NCBI GenBank assembly: GCA_963713505.1
Contig: CAVQMC010000002.1
Location: 1 to 64,000, forward strand
Origin: CAVQMC01 sp963713505
Lineage (GTDB): Bacteria > Bacteroidota > Ignavibacteria > Ignavibacteriales > Ignavibacteriaceae
Direction: 5' to 3'
Length of the DNA stretch: 64,000 bases
Each line of letters begins with the position of its first letter. The first letter of the stretch is position 1. The translations under genes were made by a program, and so were the position numbers. The notes below the pieces were generated by a model. The model ran no database searches. It was given only the letters and a program-made list of their open reading frames with translations, and had not been told where the DNA came from. Shown here one piece after another: positions 40,893 to 49,321 of the stretch.

Positions 40893-41198
40893 TGTTTTTG
40901 AAACCATCAACAGTAAAGAGCCAAATTAAGTGCTAATGGTTACAAAATTTCTTAATTACTGCGCTGGAAAATAGCAATAGCAGGGTTGGCTAAAAACTGC
41001 GGATAACTTAGTTCGCTTCGCTCACAATTGGAATATTCCATTTTCGGGGCAAATTCGGAAGTCCCAAAAAGCCTCCATATTTTCAGTAGGTTGAAGAAAT
41101 TATGAGACGCCCCTTTAATTTCCGATCGATTGGGTATATATAATAAGCGCTTATTTCAGAAATTCGATAATTATTTATAACGTTTTTAGAAAGACAAG

Positions 41199-41271
41199 TG
41201 GAGATGAGGGGGATCGAACCCCTGACCTCGGCGTTGCGAACGCCGCGCTCTCCCATCTGAGCTACATCCCC
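41199..41271 (-). tRNA. tRNA-Ala (anticodon CGC)
   Basis: The cloverleaf has acceptor GGGGATG/CATCTCC with a G3-U70 wobble, the alanine identity element. It also has D arm GCTC/GAGC, anticodon stem CGGCG/CGCCG with loop TTCGCAA, and T arm AGGGG-TTCGATC-CCCCT. Discriminator A; CCA not encoded. It reads GCG codons. Confidence 0.93.
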
Positions 41272-41342
41272 ACATTAATGGATGCCTTTCCATATCAGAT
41301 CAAAAATTTAGGGTCAATTAAAAAACGATCAGGAGTACCCCA

Positions 41343-43070
41343 ATGCAATCCAAAATCACATTAAGCGATGCCCCCAAACGCTTCACACTGGATCAGGATA
41401 AAATATTTCCACCCCGCGAAACCGTGAAGCGTTTCCATGATAAATTGAAGAAAATTGATTTAGATATTTTAAAAAATACGATCCGCATCGATAACGGGCG
41501 TCTGGACATCCCGGTTTATTTCAGCACCTGCGGTGCCGATGCCGTGCATGTCATTGGCACCAAAAAACAAATGGGCAAAGGCGGCACGCCCGAACAGGCT
41601 GAAGCCAGTGCGTTGATGGAGTTGGCGGAACGGTTTAGTTTTTTTAGTTTTGCCAAAAATTCAAAAAACTTTTTTACCGACAAATATCTCAATGTCAAAG
41701 ATCAGGCCATTGGTTTTGAAAAGATCGCCCAATCCGTGCATGATGATTCGGATGATTTGCCGGCCGCCCGCAAAATATTCGAAAATCTTCCGTTACAATG
41801 GACCCGGGGCTACAATTTAACCCGTGAACAGGAAGTATTGATACCCTTTGATTGGTTTTTCTCAATCAATGAGTTTAACGGGCCGTCGGCCGGCAACTGT
41901 GTGGAAGAAGCCTTAAGTCAGGGAATTTGCGAAATTATTGAACGTCACACGTCATCGATTGTCAGCCACAATCGGCTTCAGGTCGCCGCCATTCGACCGG
42001 AATCGGCCACCGACCCACTGGTACTCGAAATGCTTGAAAAATACAGCAAAGCGGGCATAAACCTCTATATATCGGATTTTTCGCTGGACACCGGCATACC
42101 GACGGTGGGGGTTATGGCCTATGATCCGGCAACCTTCCCGCGCTTGAGTGAGATCGTCTGGACCGCCGGGACCACCCCGGATCCGCAAAAGGCCCTGAGT
42201 CGCGCGTTAACCGAGGTGGCCCAATTAGCGGGGGATTTTAATACCGGCGCGAACTATGTGGCCAGCGGTCTGCCCAAATATTCCAGCATCGAGGAGGCCG
42301 AGTATATCATCAATTCCGCCAAACAAGTTGATATAACCGATTTGCCCGATTTGTCCAATGCCAATATAAAGACCGAAGTTTTGAGTTGTCTTGCCGCCCT
42401 GGCAGCCAACGGCATGGAAGTGCTGGTAATTAACACCATGCATGATCAGTTAAAGATACCGGCCTTTTACACCATTATACCCGGTGCTCATTTCAGAGAA
42501 CGATCGCTGGGTACCAGTGTGGGAATGTTTTCGGCCAAACACATTTTTGAGAATAATCCGGCACCCCGGGCCATTGCCGAGCTTGAAAACATACAGCAGC
42601 GGCTGCCGGATAAATATTATGTCCATTTTTACCTGGGCGCCAGTCACCTGTCGATCAACGATCCGGCAACTGCCCGGTCCTATTTCAGCAAAGCCTTGAC
42701 GCTGGAGCCCACCGAACAGGACATTCCCAGCATCTATTCATATTTGGGCGTGGCGCTAAAAGACCTGGGAGAATATCGTCAAGCCCTCGAGATTCTCAAA
42801 GAAGGCGAAAAACTGGATCCGGCAAGGACGGATATCTACAACTTGATGGGATTTTGTCACTTTAAGCTAAAAGAGCACCCTGAGGCGATTGACAATTTTC
42901 AAAAGGTCATTGACCTCGATCCGTCATCGGCCATCGACTATGCCAATATCGCCTCCAATTATCGCCAAATGGGCGAGAAGGAAAAAGCCATTCGCTACTA
43001 TCAGATGGCCCTGACCCTGGATGACACGATTCAGTTTGCCAGGGATAATTTGAAAGAAATTGGGAGGTGA
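41343..43070 (+). CDS. ycaO: YcaO-family protein with TPR repeats
   Basis: The protein has 575 residues. Residues about 60-400 form a YcaO ATP-dependent cyclodehydratase-type domain: GKGGTPEQAEASALMELAER binds ATP/Mg, with CVEEALSQGICEIIERHTSS and DPQKALSRALTEVAQLAGDF. Residues about 420-575 form TPRs (YYVHFYLGASHLSINDPATA, YSYLGVALKDLGEYRQAL, YNLMGFCHFKLKEHPEAI). This matches E. coli YcaO, linked to S12 methylthiolation, not peptide natural-product clusters. No substrate peptide or rimO is adjacent. Confidence 0.85.
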   Translation: MQSKITLSDAPKRFTLDQDKIFPPRETVKRFHDKLKKIDLDILKNTIRIDNGRLDIPVYFSTCGADAVHVIGTKKQMGKGGTPEQAEASALMELAERFSFFSFAKNSKNFFTDKYLNVKDQAIGFEKIAQSVHDDSDDLPAARKIFENLPLQWTRGYNLTREQEVLIPFDWFFSINEFNGPSAGNCVEEALSQGICEIIERHTSSIVSHNRLQVAAIRPESATDPLVLEMLEKYSKAGINLYISDFSLDTGIPTVGVMAYDPATFPRLSEIVWTAGTTPDPQKALSRALTEVAQLAGDFNTGANYVASGLPKYSSIEEAEYIINSAKQVDITDLPDLSNANIKTEVLSCLAALAANGMEVLVINTMHDQLKIPAFYTIIPGAHFRERSLGTSVGMFSAKHIFENNPAPRAIAELENIQQRLPDKYYVHFYLGASHLSINDPATARSYFSKALTLEPTEQDIPSIYSYLGVALKDLGEYRQALEILKEGEKLDPARTDIYNLMGFCHFKLKEHPEAIDNFQKVIDLDPSSAIDYANIASNYRQMGEKEKAIRYYQMALTLDDTIQFARDNLKEIGR

Positions 43071-43089
43071 ATGGAATAATGAATAATGA

Positions 43090-45537
43090 CTAAGTGTAAG
43101 GTATATTGAGGTGTAAGGTTTCAGGTGTCAGCTCCAGCCATTTGTATTTCTTAAAAGCACCAGTCAAACCGAAGCAGTAACTTCTAAAAAAGCGAATGTC
43201 GAAATTGCCGAATAATGAATTTTGAATTTCGAAGTAATATATTCTGTCTATTTTTAGACAAATGATCGCAAGTTTCGGGGTTAGTCGTTGTGTTATCTCA
43301 GGCTCCGTTTCGATCTCCTGCCGTATCCGGTTGATTTTAGCCACAAGCTCCCGTGATTTCCGTTCCATATCATCGAAAATTTGCCTGGCTTTCTCTTTGT
43401 CGCTCTGACTGGTGCCGACCCGTTCAATGGTTGCTGAAAGATCTGAAAAATAAGCCTGAAACCGCTCCAGGACGATTTGTGCAAAACTTTCGGAGGCTGC
43501 CTCCACCAGCTTGAAAAAATAGCTAAATTTCAGGTTTTCCCGAAAATCTTTAAGGTGAAACACAACCGACCGAGCGGTTTCGCGCTTCATCCGCCGCAAT
43601 GCGTCATCCATGGCTTTAATTTTGACATCCCCCTGGTTTCCGGTGGATTTCTTAAAGATTGACTTCGATTTTCGCATGGCCTTGTAATACCCCAGACGGA
43701 CAATGGCCTCGGCTTTTATTCTGGCCGAGTAGTGCGTGGCCGTTACCAGAGCCGGCGGCCTCAAGCCGCTGGCCTTAATGACGGCCTCCATTTCCTGCGG
43801 CCGGAGACGCGCCCGGCTGATTCCTTCAGCAACCCAACCGGATCGATCGGACAATCTGTTGAATTCTTCGTAGGCCTCCTCCATCATCGAGTCGAAAGGC
43901 AATATCAGTGATTCGAAATATTCTCCGATCCGCTTTTCATTCAACTGGACAAATCGGATCAATTCGGGATTAATCGTCTCGGTGATATGCGCGTCAATGG
44001 CCTGCTTGAAATCCTGGAATAGCAGATACAGAATGTGGGAAAAATCACTTTCATTCAGGCTGGGCTGATACTTGGCGGGATCCAGCGCATAGCCATCGAT
44101 AAAATTGACGAGGTTTTTGTTGACACTGCCCGCAGGGGTATCAAAAAAACGATGCACGTCTTGCTGGATGGTGTCTTTAATCTCCGGTACGGCTCCGGAG
44201 AGCGTCTTCTTGATGGTCGACTTTATTTTATTGAGGCGCTTTTGATGCTGTTTAATCTTGTTTAGAATCCCCGCCACGCTGTCGGCATCTTTGGCAAGCA
44301 CATCTCGATTAAGTCCGATCCAATCACCGATACCGGCGACAATAACCGCCAGACGCTCAATATGATTCTGCAGCGACAAGGCCAAGCGTTTACGGGCTAG
44401 TTTATCATAAAATGCCGACTCAAACCGATCTATCTCCCGATTGGATTGGTCGGCAAAGGCCTCGTCGGCGCGCCATTGCGCCAACCTGAGCCGATCTTTT
44501 TCTGAAAGGATTTCATTTTTCGCCCGGAATAAATTAAATAGAGCGGAAAATGCGTAGATCTCCGGATTCGGTTTCAGCATGGCCAGCTCTTCCCGAACCC
44601 GTCCGACCAGATCATTCAGCTCATCGAGGGAGTCATGTTCACTAAAATCGCAATTGATGACAAATACGATGTTTTCCAGGATCCCCATTTTTTTGATCAT
44701 TGACAGAAATCGGATATCGGCCTGTCGCAAACCGGTGCGACTGCTGATCACGTAAATAATCAGGTGGGTCATCCGCAAGTAATCCTGGATCATGGCCAGA
44801 TGCAGGGGATTGGATGAATCACTGCCCTGACAATCAGCGATTTCAATATTGGAATTCACACCGCTGGAATTAATTTCAAGTAAAACATCCTTCAAATAGA
44901 CGGCCAGGGTTTCATTGCCGACAAAGGCTTTATGATCTGCAAATCGATCACCTTCATACAGTTGAATCGCATTATCGGCACTTAGCAGGGGCTTCACGGC
45001 ATCATAGCCCTTGAGATAAGAGGTCAGGCGCACGGTGTTGATGTTGCGCGTCGACCGGGTGATAAGCTGTTCCGCCGTCAATTCACCCAGCGCTTGCTGC
45101 AAATCATGCCGGTCTTTGGGCTGGCGGATATCAAAGCCGTTGTTTCCGGAACGCCAATTTTGCGACGGAAACAAAACCAGCGCCTGTTCCATCTCGGCGT
45201 TGATCTCATCCCAGGATTTAAAAAACAATTTGGCCCGCAAATGTTCGCCATTGCGCACGCGGGTAACAATCGAGGTAATAACCCCGGCCCCCCTTTTGAC
45301 GAACTCACCTTTAAAAATCGAATTCAAAAAAGTGCTCTTGCCGGATTTTATCGTTCCGACGATTGCCACCCGGATGATATCTTCGGCCAGCTGCCGGGGA
45401 AGTTGATCACAGGCTGCTTCCCATTCACCAAAGCTGTAATCCCCCATTCCGGGAATGGATTTGGCCGTGGAAAACAACCGGCCGACATCACGGTTGACAT
45501 CCAGAACTTCATCTTTCAGCGTACTGTATGTATCCAT
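43090..45537 (-). CDS. bacterial dynamin-like GTPase
   Basis: The protein has 815 residues. The GTPase domain has a P-loop VGTIKSGKSTFLNSI (61-69), switch region Thr in AGVITSIVTRV, G3-like IADCQGSDSS (Gln where Pro is usual) and G4-like VINCDFSEHD. The remaining 450 residues are helical, with MEEAYEEFNRLSDRSG and EKARQIFDDMERKSREL stretches suited to a dynamin stalk. Such proteins remodel membranes. The gene stands alone, not in the tandem pair seen in many bacteria. It is convergent with ycaO. Confidence 0.75.
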   Translation of the reverse strand: MDTYSTLKDEVLDVNRDVGRLFSTAKSIPGMGDYSFGEWEAACDQLPRQLAEDIIRVAIVGTIKSGKSTFLNSIFKGEFVKRGAGVITSIVTRVRNGEHLRAKLFFKSWDEINAEMEQALVLFPSQNWRSGNNGFDIRQPKDRHDLQQALGELTAEQLITRSTRNINTVRLTSYLKGYDAVKPLLSADNAIQLYEGDRFADHKAFVGNETLAVYLKDVLLEINSSGVNSNIEIADCQGSDSSNPLHLAMIQDYLRMTHLIIYVISSRTGLRQADIRFLSMIKKMGILENIVFVINCDFSEHDSLDELNDLVGRVREELAMLKPNPEIYAFSALFNLFRAKNEILSEKDRLRLAQWRADEAFADQSNREIDRFESAFYDKLARKRLALSLQNHIERLAVIVAGIGDWIGLNRDVLAKDADSVAGILNKIKQHQKRLNKIKSTIKKTLSGAVPEIKDTIQQDVHRFFDTPAGSVNKNLVNFIDGYALDPAKYQPSLNESDFSHILYLLFQDFKQAIDAHITETINPELIRFVQLNEKRIGEYFESLILPFDSMMEEAYEEFNRLSDRSGWVAEGISRARLRPQEMEAVIKASGLRPPALVTATHYSARIKAEAIVRLGYYKAMRKSKSIFKKSTGNQGDVKIKAMDDALRRMKRETARSVVFHLKDFRENLKFSYFFKLVEAASESFAQIVLERFQAYFSDLSATIERVGTSQSDKEKARQIFDDMERKSRELVAKINRIRQEIETEPEITQRLTPKLAIICLKIDRIYYFEIQNSLFGNFDIRFFRSYCFGLTGAFKKYKWLELTPETLHLNIPYT

Positions 45538-45644
45538 AGTTCGTCATTTCGACTCGGCAAACTTAATGCCTTGTAAAAGTTAAGGTTAAATGCTATAAGG
45601 TGATTCATCCGAAAAGAAATCGATTGAGGAGGGAAAAAAGGTAT

Positions 45645-45791
45645 ATGTCCGAAAAAAATCCTGAGTGTCCCCTATATAACCCTTTAAACTGCAAGGAGTA
45701 TTATAATCCGAAGCTTTGCGCCTTTGTTAGAAAAGATAAAGTCTGCCTTAAAAAAAAGAAACCGAAAGCCAAAGCTAAGGCAAAAGGATAA
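45645..45791 (+). CDS. small Cys-rich protein with Lys/Ala tail
   Basis: The protein has 48 residues from the ATG at 45645, preceded by GAGGAGGGAAAAAAGG. Four cysteines in CPLYNPLNCKEYY then CAFVRKDKVC could bind a metal, and the C-terminus is KKKKPKAKAKAKG. It is divergent from the dynamin-like gene. No family name can be given. Coding is supported by the strong ribosome site and the patterned composition. Confidence 0.55.
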   Translation: MSEKNPECPLYNPLNCKEYYNPKLCAFVRKDKVCLKKKKPKAKAKAKG

Positions 45792-45808
45792 TTAAAGATG
45801 TCAAGATA

Positions 45809-46378
45809 TTATGCATGACCCGCAGTATTTGACAGCAGCATCGGGTTGATCCCCATGTTCTTAACCGCCTCATCCCAACGCATTTCAATCGGCATATCAA
45901 AGATATTTTCCTCAAAAATTGGATGGTTCAACCAGGCATTCTCTTTTATTTCATACTCCAGCTGCCCCGGTCCCCAGCCGGCACATCCCAATGAGATAAT
46001 AAACGCTTTGGGCCCTTGGGCCATGGCGACCGCCTCCAGGATGTCGCGGGTATTGCTCATGGCCAGAGTCGGCGTAATCATCAGGCTGGCTTCCCAGTTG
46101 AAAGGGGGCCCGTGCAATACAAATATTTCACCGACATGAACCGGTCCCCCCAAATGAACCGGGATAGATTCAGCATCCGGTGCATGCTCAATGGTTAATT
46201 CTTCAAAAATATCTTTGCCGGTCAGGCTATGGTGCACCCGGTTGATGATAATCCCCATGGCGCCACCGTCGTTATGCTCACAGATGCAGGTTACGGTCTG
46301 ATGAAAATTCGGATCAACCAGACCGGGCATAGCCAGCAGAAACTGTCCTTTCAGGCTAGCGGAATTCTCTTTTAGCAT
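45809..46378 (-). CDS. yqgE: YqgE/AlgH family protein
   Basis: The protein has 189 residues from the ATG at 46378 (GGAGGAGGAC upstream). SLKGQFLLAMPGLVDPNFHQ, GAMGIIINRVHHSLTGKDIF, VHLGGPVHVGEIFVLHG and FIISLGCAGWGPGQLEYEIK are the family's conserved blocks. The molecular role is not known; in some species the protein is called AlgH after an alginate phenotype. Confidence 0.88.
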   Translation of the reverse strand: MLKENSASLKGQFLLAMPGLVDPNFHQTVTCICEHNDGGAMGIIINRVHHSLTGKDIFEELTIEHAPDAESIPVHLGGPVHVGEIFVLHGPPFNWEASLMITPTLAMSNTRDILEAVAMAQGPKAFIISLGCAGWGPGQLEYEIKENAWLNHPIFEENIFDMPIEMRWDEAVKNMGINPMLLSNTAGHA

Positions 46379-46453
46379 GTCCTCCTCCATCAAGCGGATG
46401 ATCTTACCTAACAAAACGCGGTTGCCCAAACCTAATTTTATCAACACCCTTTG

Positions 46454-49114
46454 TCAAGGACACATCCTGGATTTTTTTCGATCCGGCAGGAGGCAGGTTC
46501 GGTCTGGGCACTCGCCAGCCAGGGCGACCGTCTCTTTCTCCGACCGACGGTCCAGCAGTTCATAAACTTTCATATGATTGATTTCTTTAGCGGCCTCACC
46601 GGAGATGTCAACCTCGGTCACATCTAAACGCGACCGGACCGCGCGCAGCGTGTTTTCACCGACCAAGATTCCATTGGTAAACAATTTTGCCAGGTTCTGC
46701 AGCCGAAAGACCGTATTGACGGAATCACCGATAACGGTATAGTCCATTTTTTTATCAAAGCCGATGTTGCCCACAACCACTTCCCCGGTATGAATACTGA
46801 TGCCCATGTTCAAAGAAGCGCCCAGTTTGTTTTCCAAATATTTATTGACCGCCGGCAGGGAATGTTTCATTTCAAAGGCCGCTGCAACCGCATTGTCCGC
46901 ATCTTGGGTGCTGGCCACCGGCGCGCCGAAAAGGGCCAAAAATCCGTCTCCCAGATATTTATCGACAATGCCCGAATGTTTAAAAACGATTCCACCCATC
47001 ACGGAAAAAAAGCTGTTGAGCAGCGCCACTGTTTTCTGGGGTCCGATTTGCAGGGCCAATTTGGAAAAACCTCTGATGTCAATGTTCAACAGGGTGATGG
47101 TCCTGATCTCCTCGATGATTGGTTTGCCGTTCGTGGACCCATGAATGATCTTATCCAGAACTTCTTTCGGAACAAATTTCTGAAACATATGCCGTATATC
47201 GCGCTCGTGTTCGGCCATGGATAAGGTTTCTTTATACAGACGGGCATTTTCAAGTGCGATGCAGACCGATGTGGCGATGGCCTGCAGCAAATCTTTGTCA
47301 TCGATGCCGAATTCACCATTGACTTTGTTCAACACCTCGATTACACCAATTACCCGTCCCTGGGAAATCATCGGCACACAAAGCGCAGAGAGGGTCGCAA
47401 AACCCGATTTTTCATCGATCACCGGGAAAAAGTGGGATGATTTCTCGGTATCATTGACAATGATCGCCTCTCCCCGGGCGGCGACATAACCGGCGATCCC
47501 CTGCCCCAGCTTCAAACGAAATTTTTTCATGGCCTTAATTTTAATGTTAAAGGCGACGGCAATTTCCAGTTCATTGTCCTCCAGAAACAGGAGCGACCCG
47601 GCTTCCACGTTCATGACTTCCCGGATCATGTCCATGGTGTATTTTAAAACTTTGCTGATATCAAACGTCGATGAGGCCAGTGCACTTCCAATCTGGCGGA
47701 TCGTATCTAGTTCCTGGTTGCGCTTGACGACGGCTGCCGAAAGTCGATTGCGTTCAAGAACCAGGGAAAGTCCGTTGGCCACCCACCTCATCAGATCTTT
47801 GACATTATTAAACAACCCCTCCTCTTTAGCGGCAAAAACCAGGATTCCATAGATTTGGTTGTCTAATTTAAGCGGGGCCAACAAACAGGAATTAACCCCG
47901 TGATCCTTAAAAAGGATTTGATCGAGGGTGCTGGCGGTATCGTTGTCATAATATACAACCAGCGTTGTTTCTTGCTTTAAGGCTGTTTCAACAACTGATC
48001 CGGTGTAAGGGTATGATCGGCCTTTGACCATATTGCAGGGACCGTTGCTGAAAAAATCCGAGACGGTCAAGCAGTCCGGCTTGCTTTTATTGATCGTCAT
48101 CGCCACGCTGAAATCATATGGAACCACGCCGTGCATTTCATTTAGCAGGGCGTGGATGAGTTCACCTTCACTGAAACTGGAGTTGAAGAGCTTAAAAATT
48201 TTCTCGATAAATTTGATATAGACAGTCCCCCGCTCGTTTTCCTTTATCAGCCGCAAATTTTCATAGGTAAAGGCGGCATTGCTCAGCAGGGGGGTCAGGA
48301 CTTCAATATCGTTTTGGGCGTAGACTCTGCTAGTATTGCGCGATGAAATTGTCAGAACCCCGATGATCTCCTTGCTGGACTTAATCGGCATACAAACAAA
48401 TGATTTCGTCCCATAGTGGGCATTATTGGCCCGGCCAAAGCGTTTATCCTTTTCAATATCTTCCACCACGAGCGGCGATTTGTTGATGACCGCGTACTTG
48501 GCAATACTGGTTTCAAAGTCGATTTGATCGCCGGATTTGACAAACTTGCCCAGCCCAATGGTCGCTTTGACGACAAAAGTTCTGGGATCGGTGTCCGTGA
48601 GCGTCAAAATCGATCCCAGATCCGAGTTTGTCAATACCAGCGCCCGTTCGAGGGTGACATGCAGAATTTCCTCCGGATCAAAGGTCACATAACACAATTC
48701 CGAAAGCTCTTTGAGGATTGAAATCTCCGTCGATTTTTTTTCTAATTGCTTGAATGTATTGCTAAATTGTCTCTCGATGGCCGTAAAAGAATTGACAATG
48801 GAATGCAGTTCATCCGCACCGGAGCCGTTTTCGTCGTTCGACAATTCCGCCATATAGTTGGTGGACATTTTTTCGGATATACTGGCAATTTTATCAAAAA
48901 GATTTTTCAGTATGTTAAACCCAATAAATGAAAAAATGAGAATACCGAGAAAGAAAAATGGCAGGTGTTCATCTTCGAGCATGTCATATTTAATGCTGAA
49001 AAAAATGAACCCGATAATCGGAAAGAAGAAAAACAGCCCAAAGATTAAATTGAGCTTGTAATAAAGATTTCGGTTTTTAAAAAAGCGTTTTCCCGACAAC
49101 TTAAATAATTGCAT
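46454..49114 (-). CDS. membrane adenylate/guanylate cyclase with GAF domains
   Basis: The protein has 886 residues. Two N-terminal membrane helices (LIFGLFFFFPIIGFIFF and LPFFFLGILIFSFIGFNIL) lead to a HAMP-like helix. GAF domains follow at about 125-280, 310-470 and 480-640 (for example GSILTLTDTDPRTFVVKATI and GIAGYVAARGEAIIVNDTEK). The class III cyclase domain (about 670-860) has TLLNIDIRGFSKLA and YLGDGFLALFG with the metal-binding Asp pair, then DYTVIGDSVNTVFRLQ. It would make a cyclic nucleotide in response to GAF ligands. Confidence 0.88.
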   Translation of the reverse strand: MQLFKLSGKRFFKNRNLYYKLNLIFGLFFFFPIIGFIFFSIKYDMLEDEHLPFFFLGILIFSFIGFNILKNLFDKIASISEKMSTNYMAELSNDENGSGADELHSIVNSFTAIERQFSNTFKQLEKKSTEISILKELSELCYVTFDPEEILHVTLERALVLTNSDLGSILTLTDTDPRTFVVKATIGLGKFVKSGDQIDFETSIAKYAVINKSPLVVEDIEKDKRFGRANNAHYGTKSFVCMPIKSSKEIIGVLTISSRNTSRVYAQNDIEVLTPLLSNAAFTYENLRLIKENERGTVYIKFIEKIFKLFNSSFSEGELIHALLNEMHGVVPYDFSVAMTINKSKPDCLTVSDFFSNGPCNMVKGRSYPYTGSVVETALKQETTLVVYYDNDTASTLDQILFKDHGVNSCLLAPLKLDNQIYGILVFAAKEEGLFNNVKDLMRWVANGLSLVLERNRLSAAVVKRNQELDTIRQIGSALASSTFDISKVLKYTMDMIREVMNVEAGSLLFLEDNELEIAVAFNIKIKAMKKFRLKLGQGIAGYVAARGEAIIVNDTEKSSHFFPVIDEKSGFATLSALCVPMISQGRVIGVIEVLNKVNGEFGIDDKDLLQAIATSVCIALENARLYKETLSMAEHERDIRHMFQKFVPKEVLDKIIHGSTNGKPIIEEIRTITLLNIDIRGFSKLALQIGPQKTVALLNSFFSVMGGIVFKHSGIVDKYLGDGFLALFGAPVASTQDADNAVAAAFEMKHSLPAVNKYLENKLGASLNMGISIHTGEVVVGNIGFDKKMDYTVIGDSVNTVFRLQNLAKLFTNGILVGENTLRAVRSRLDVTEVDISGEAAKEINHMKVYELLDRRSEKETVALAGECPDRTCLLPDRKKSRMCP

Positions 49115-49321
49115 TGGACCGTTCCTTTGATGCGTCCCACCGCCTAAGCGCCGAACCCTGTCGAAAGTGGGATTGGACTTGGGGTGTTGGCATACACATC
49201 TACCTTAATTTATATAACATAACCGTATTTTCTTCAAGATAATAAATTCTTTAGCTTGACTTTAACCGCTGCCCCGCCTATATGAACAGGTCGTTTTTCC
49301 CAATCGAAAAAAAAACTGCTA
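49115..49321. other. divergent promoter region of cyclase gene and tex
   Basis: The 207 bp between two divergent genes must hold both promoters, but no convincing -35/-10 pair was fixed by eye. Confidence 0.3.

Larger units (their letters stand above)
40677..41198. other. 522 bp gap between hisB and tRNA-Ala
   Basis: Apart from the minus-strand terminator-like hairpin at 40808-40842 and the tiny plus-strand frame at 40860-40892, nothing is recognised. AATAAGCGCTTATT near 41143 is a palindrome. An unannotated small RNA on the minus strand between tRNA-Ala and the hairpin is possible but unsupported. Confidence 0.4.
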
